Shown: piece after piece, positions 5,540-5,620 of the stretch
How the letters are laid out: each line of letters opens with the position of its first letter
Position numbering within the stretch: position 1 is the stretch's first letter
From: Deltaproteobacteria bacterium
GTDB taxonomy: Bacteria > Desulfobacterota > DAOWNY01
Assembly: GCA_030642325.1 (NCBI GenBank)
Contig: DAOWNY010000121.1
Location: 1 to 5,620, forward strand
Reading direction: 5' to 3'
DNA: 5,620 nucleotides
The notes under the pieces: generated by a model
Told to the model about the DNA's origin: nothing
Database searches by the model: none
Seen by the model: only the letters and a program-made list of their open reading frames with translations
Position numbers and translations under genes: made by a program

Positions 5540-5620
5540 ATATACCCGTTCACGGTTCACAGTTAATAATTGGTAAAAACTTAGAGTCTAAGATATCATT
5601 ATGAGCTCTTCATTATAAAA
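5540..5620. other. Intergenic region after nadC, no terminator seen
   Basis: The 81 bp to the window edge contain a heptamer repeat, the short inverted repeat CTTAG-AGT-CTAAG (5580-5592) with no T-run after it, and a direct repeat TCATTAT (5596-5602 and 5610-5616). TATAAA at 5614-5619 could be a -10 element for a gene beyond the window. Transcription may read through to a further gene, since no intrinsic terminator is evident. Confidence 0.5.
5548..5568. repeat. Short tandem heptamer repeat
   Basis: GTTCACG, GTTCACA and GTTAATA stand in a row with a 7-bp period, the third unit being degenerate. It begins nine bases after the nadC stop. ACGGTTC inside it (5552-5558) also occurs in the valS leader at 1880-1886. 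In both places TTAAT follows nearby. Confidence 0.45.

Overview
This window looks like bacterial chromosomal housekeeping DNA, moderately AT-rich, with five complete protein genes in two divergent groups. The minus-strand group, in transcription order, is yggT, a divIVA-domain gene and yggU (DUF167). The plus-strand group is valS followed by nadC. No RNA gene, CRISPR array, transposase, phage gene or toxin-antitoxin pair could be supported. The organism is uncertain. My best inference is a free-living anaerobic bacterium of the Desulfobacterota (deltaproteobacterial) kind. The reasons are the YggT/DivIVA/DUF167 cluster, a ValRS of the shorter type (889 residues) with several Cys-X2-Cys pairs, and GC-rich palindromic repeats between genes. 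A Gram-positive or other phylum is not excluded.

Layout. Positions 1-305 hold no convincing gene but several strong inverted repeats, including a roughly 75-bp palindromic element (230-304) right after the yggU stop. Positions 306-1648 hold the minus-strand group: yggU (306-590), a 199-bp gap, the divIVA-like gene (790-1302) and yggT (1349-1648). Both yggT and divIVA are read here from ATG starts inside longer open frames. Positions 1649-2021 are the divergent control region. It carries a candidate minus-strand promoter, a plus-strand promoter with both consensus hexamers, and a leader of about 220 nt before valS full of hairpins and short repeats. Positions 2022-4691 are valS and 4712-5539 are nadC, 20 bp apart and probably cotranscribed. 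Positions 5540-5620 are intergenic and hold a short heptamer repeat.

How the genes work together. YggT and the DivIVA protein belong to a widely conserved cluster tied to membrane organisation, cell division and envelope growth, and DUF167 proteins often travel with it. valS charges tRNA-Val and nadC makes nicotinate mononucleotide for NAD synthesis. Their pairing looks like a housekeeping operon rather than a pathway.

I found no new defence, mobile or biosynthetic system. The most interesting signal is the valS leader. It has four successive stem-loops, three tandem octamers of the form GRCTTAMY, and inverted copies of that octamer on both sides which allow competing base pairings. It does not match the T-box consensus. 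It may be a cis-acting control element or an intergenic repeat.
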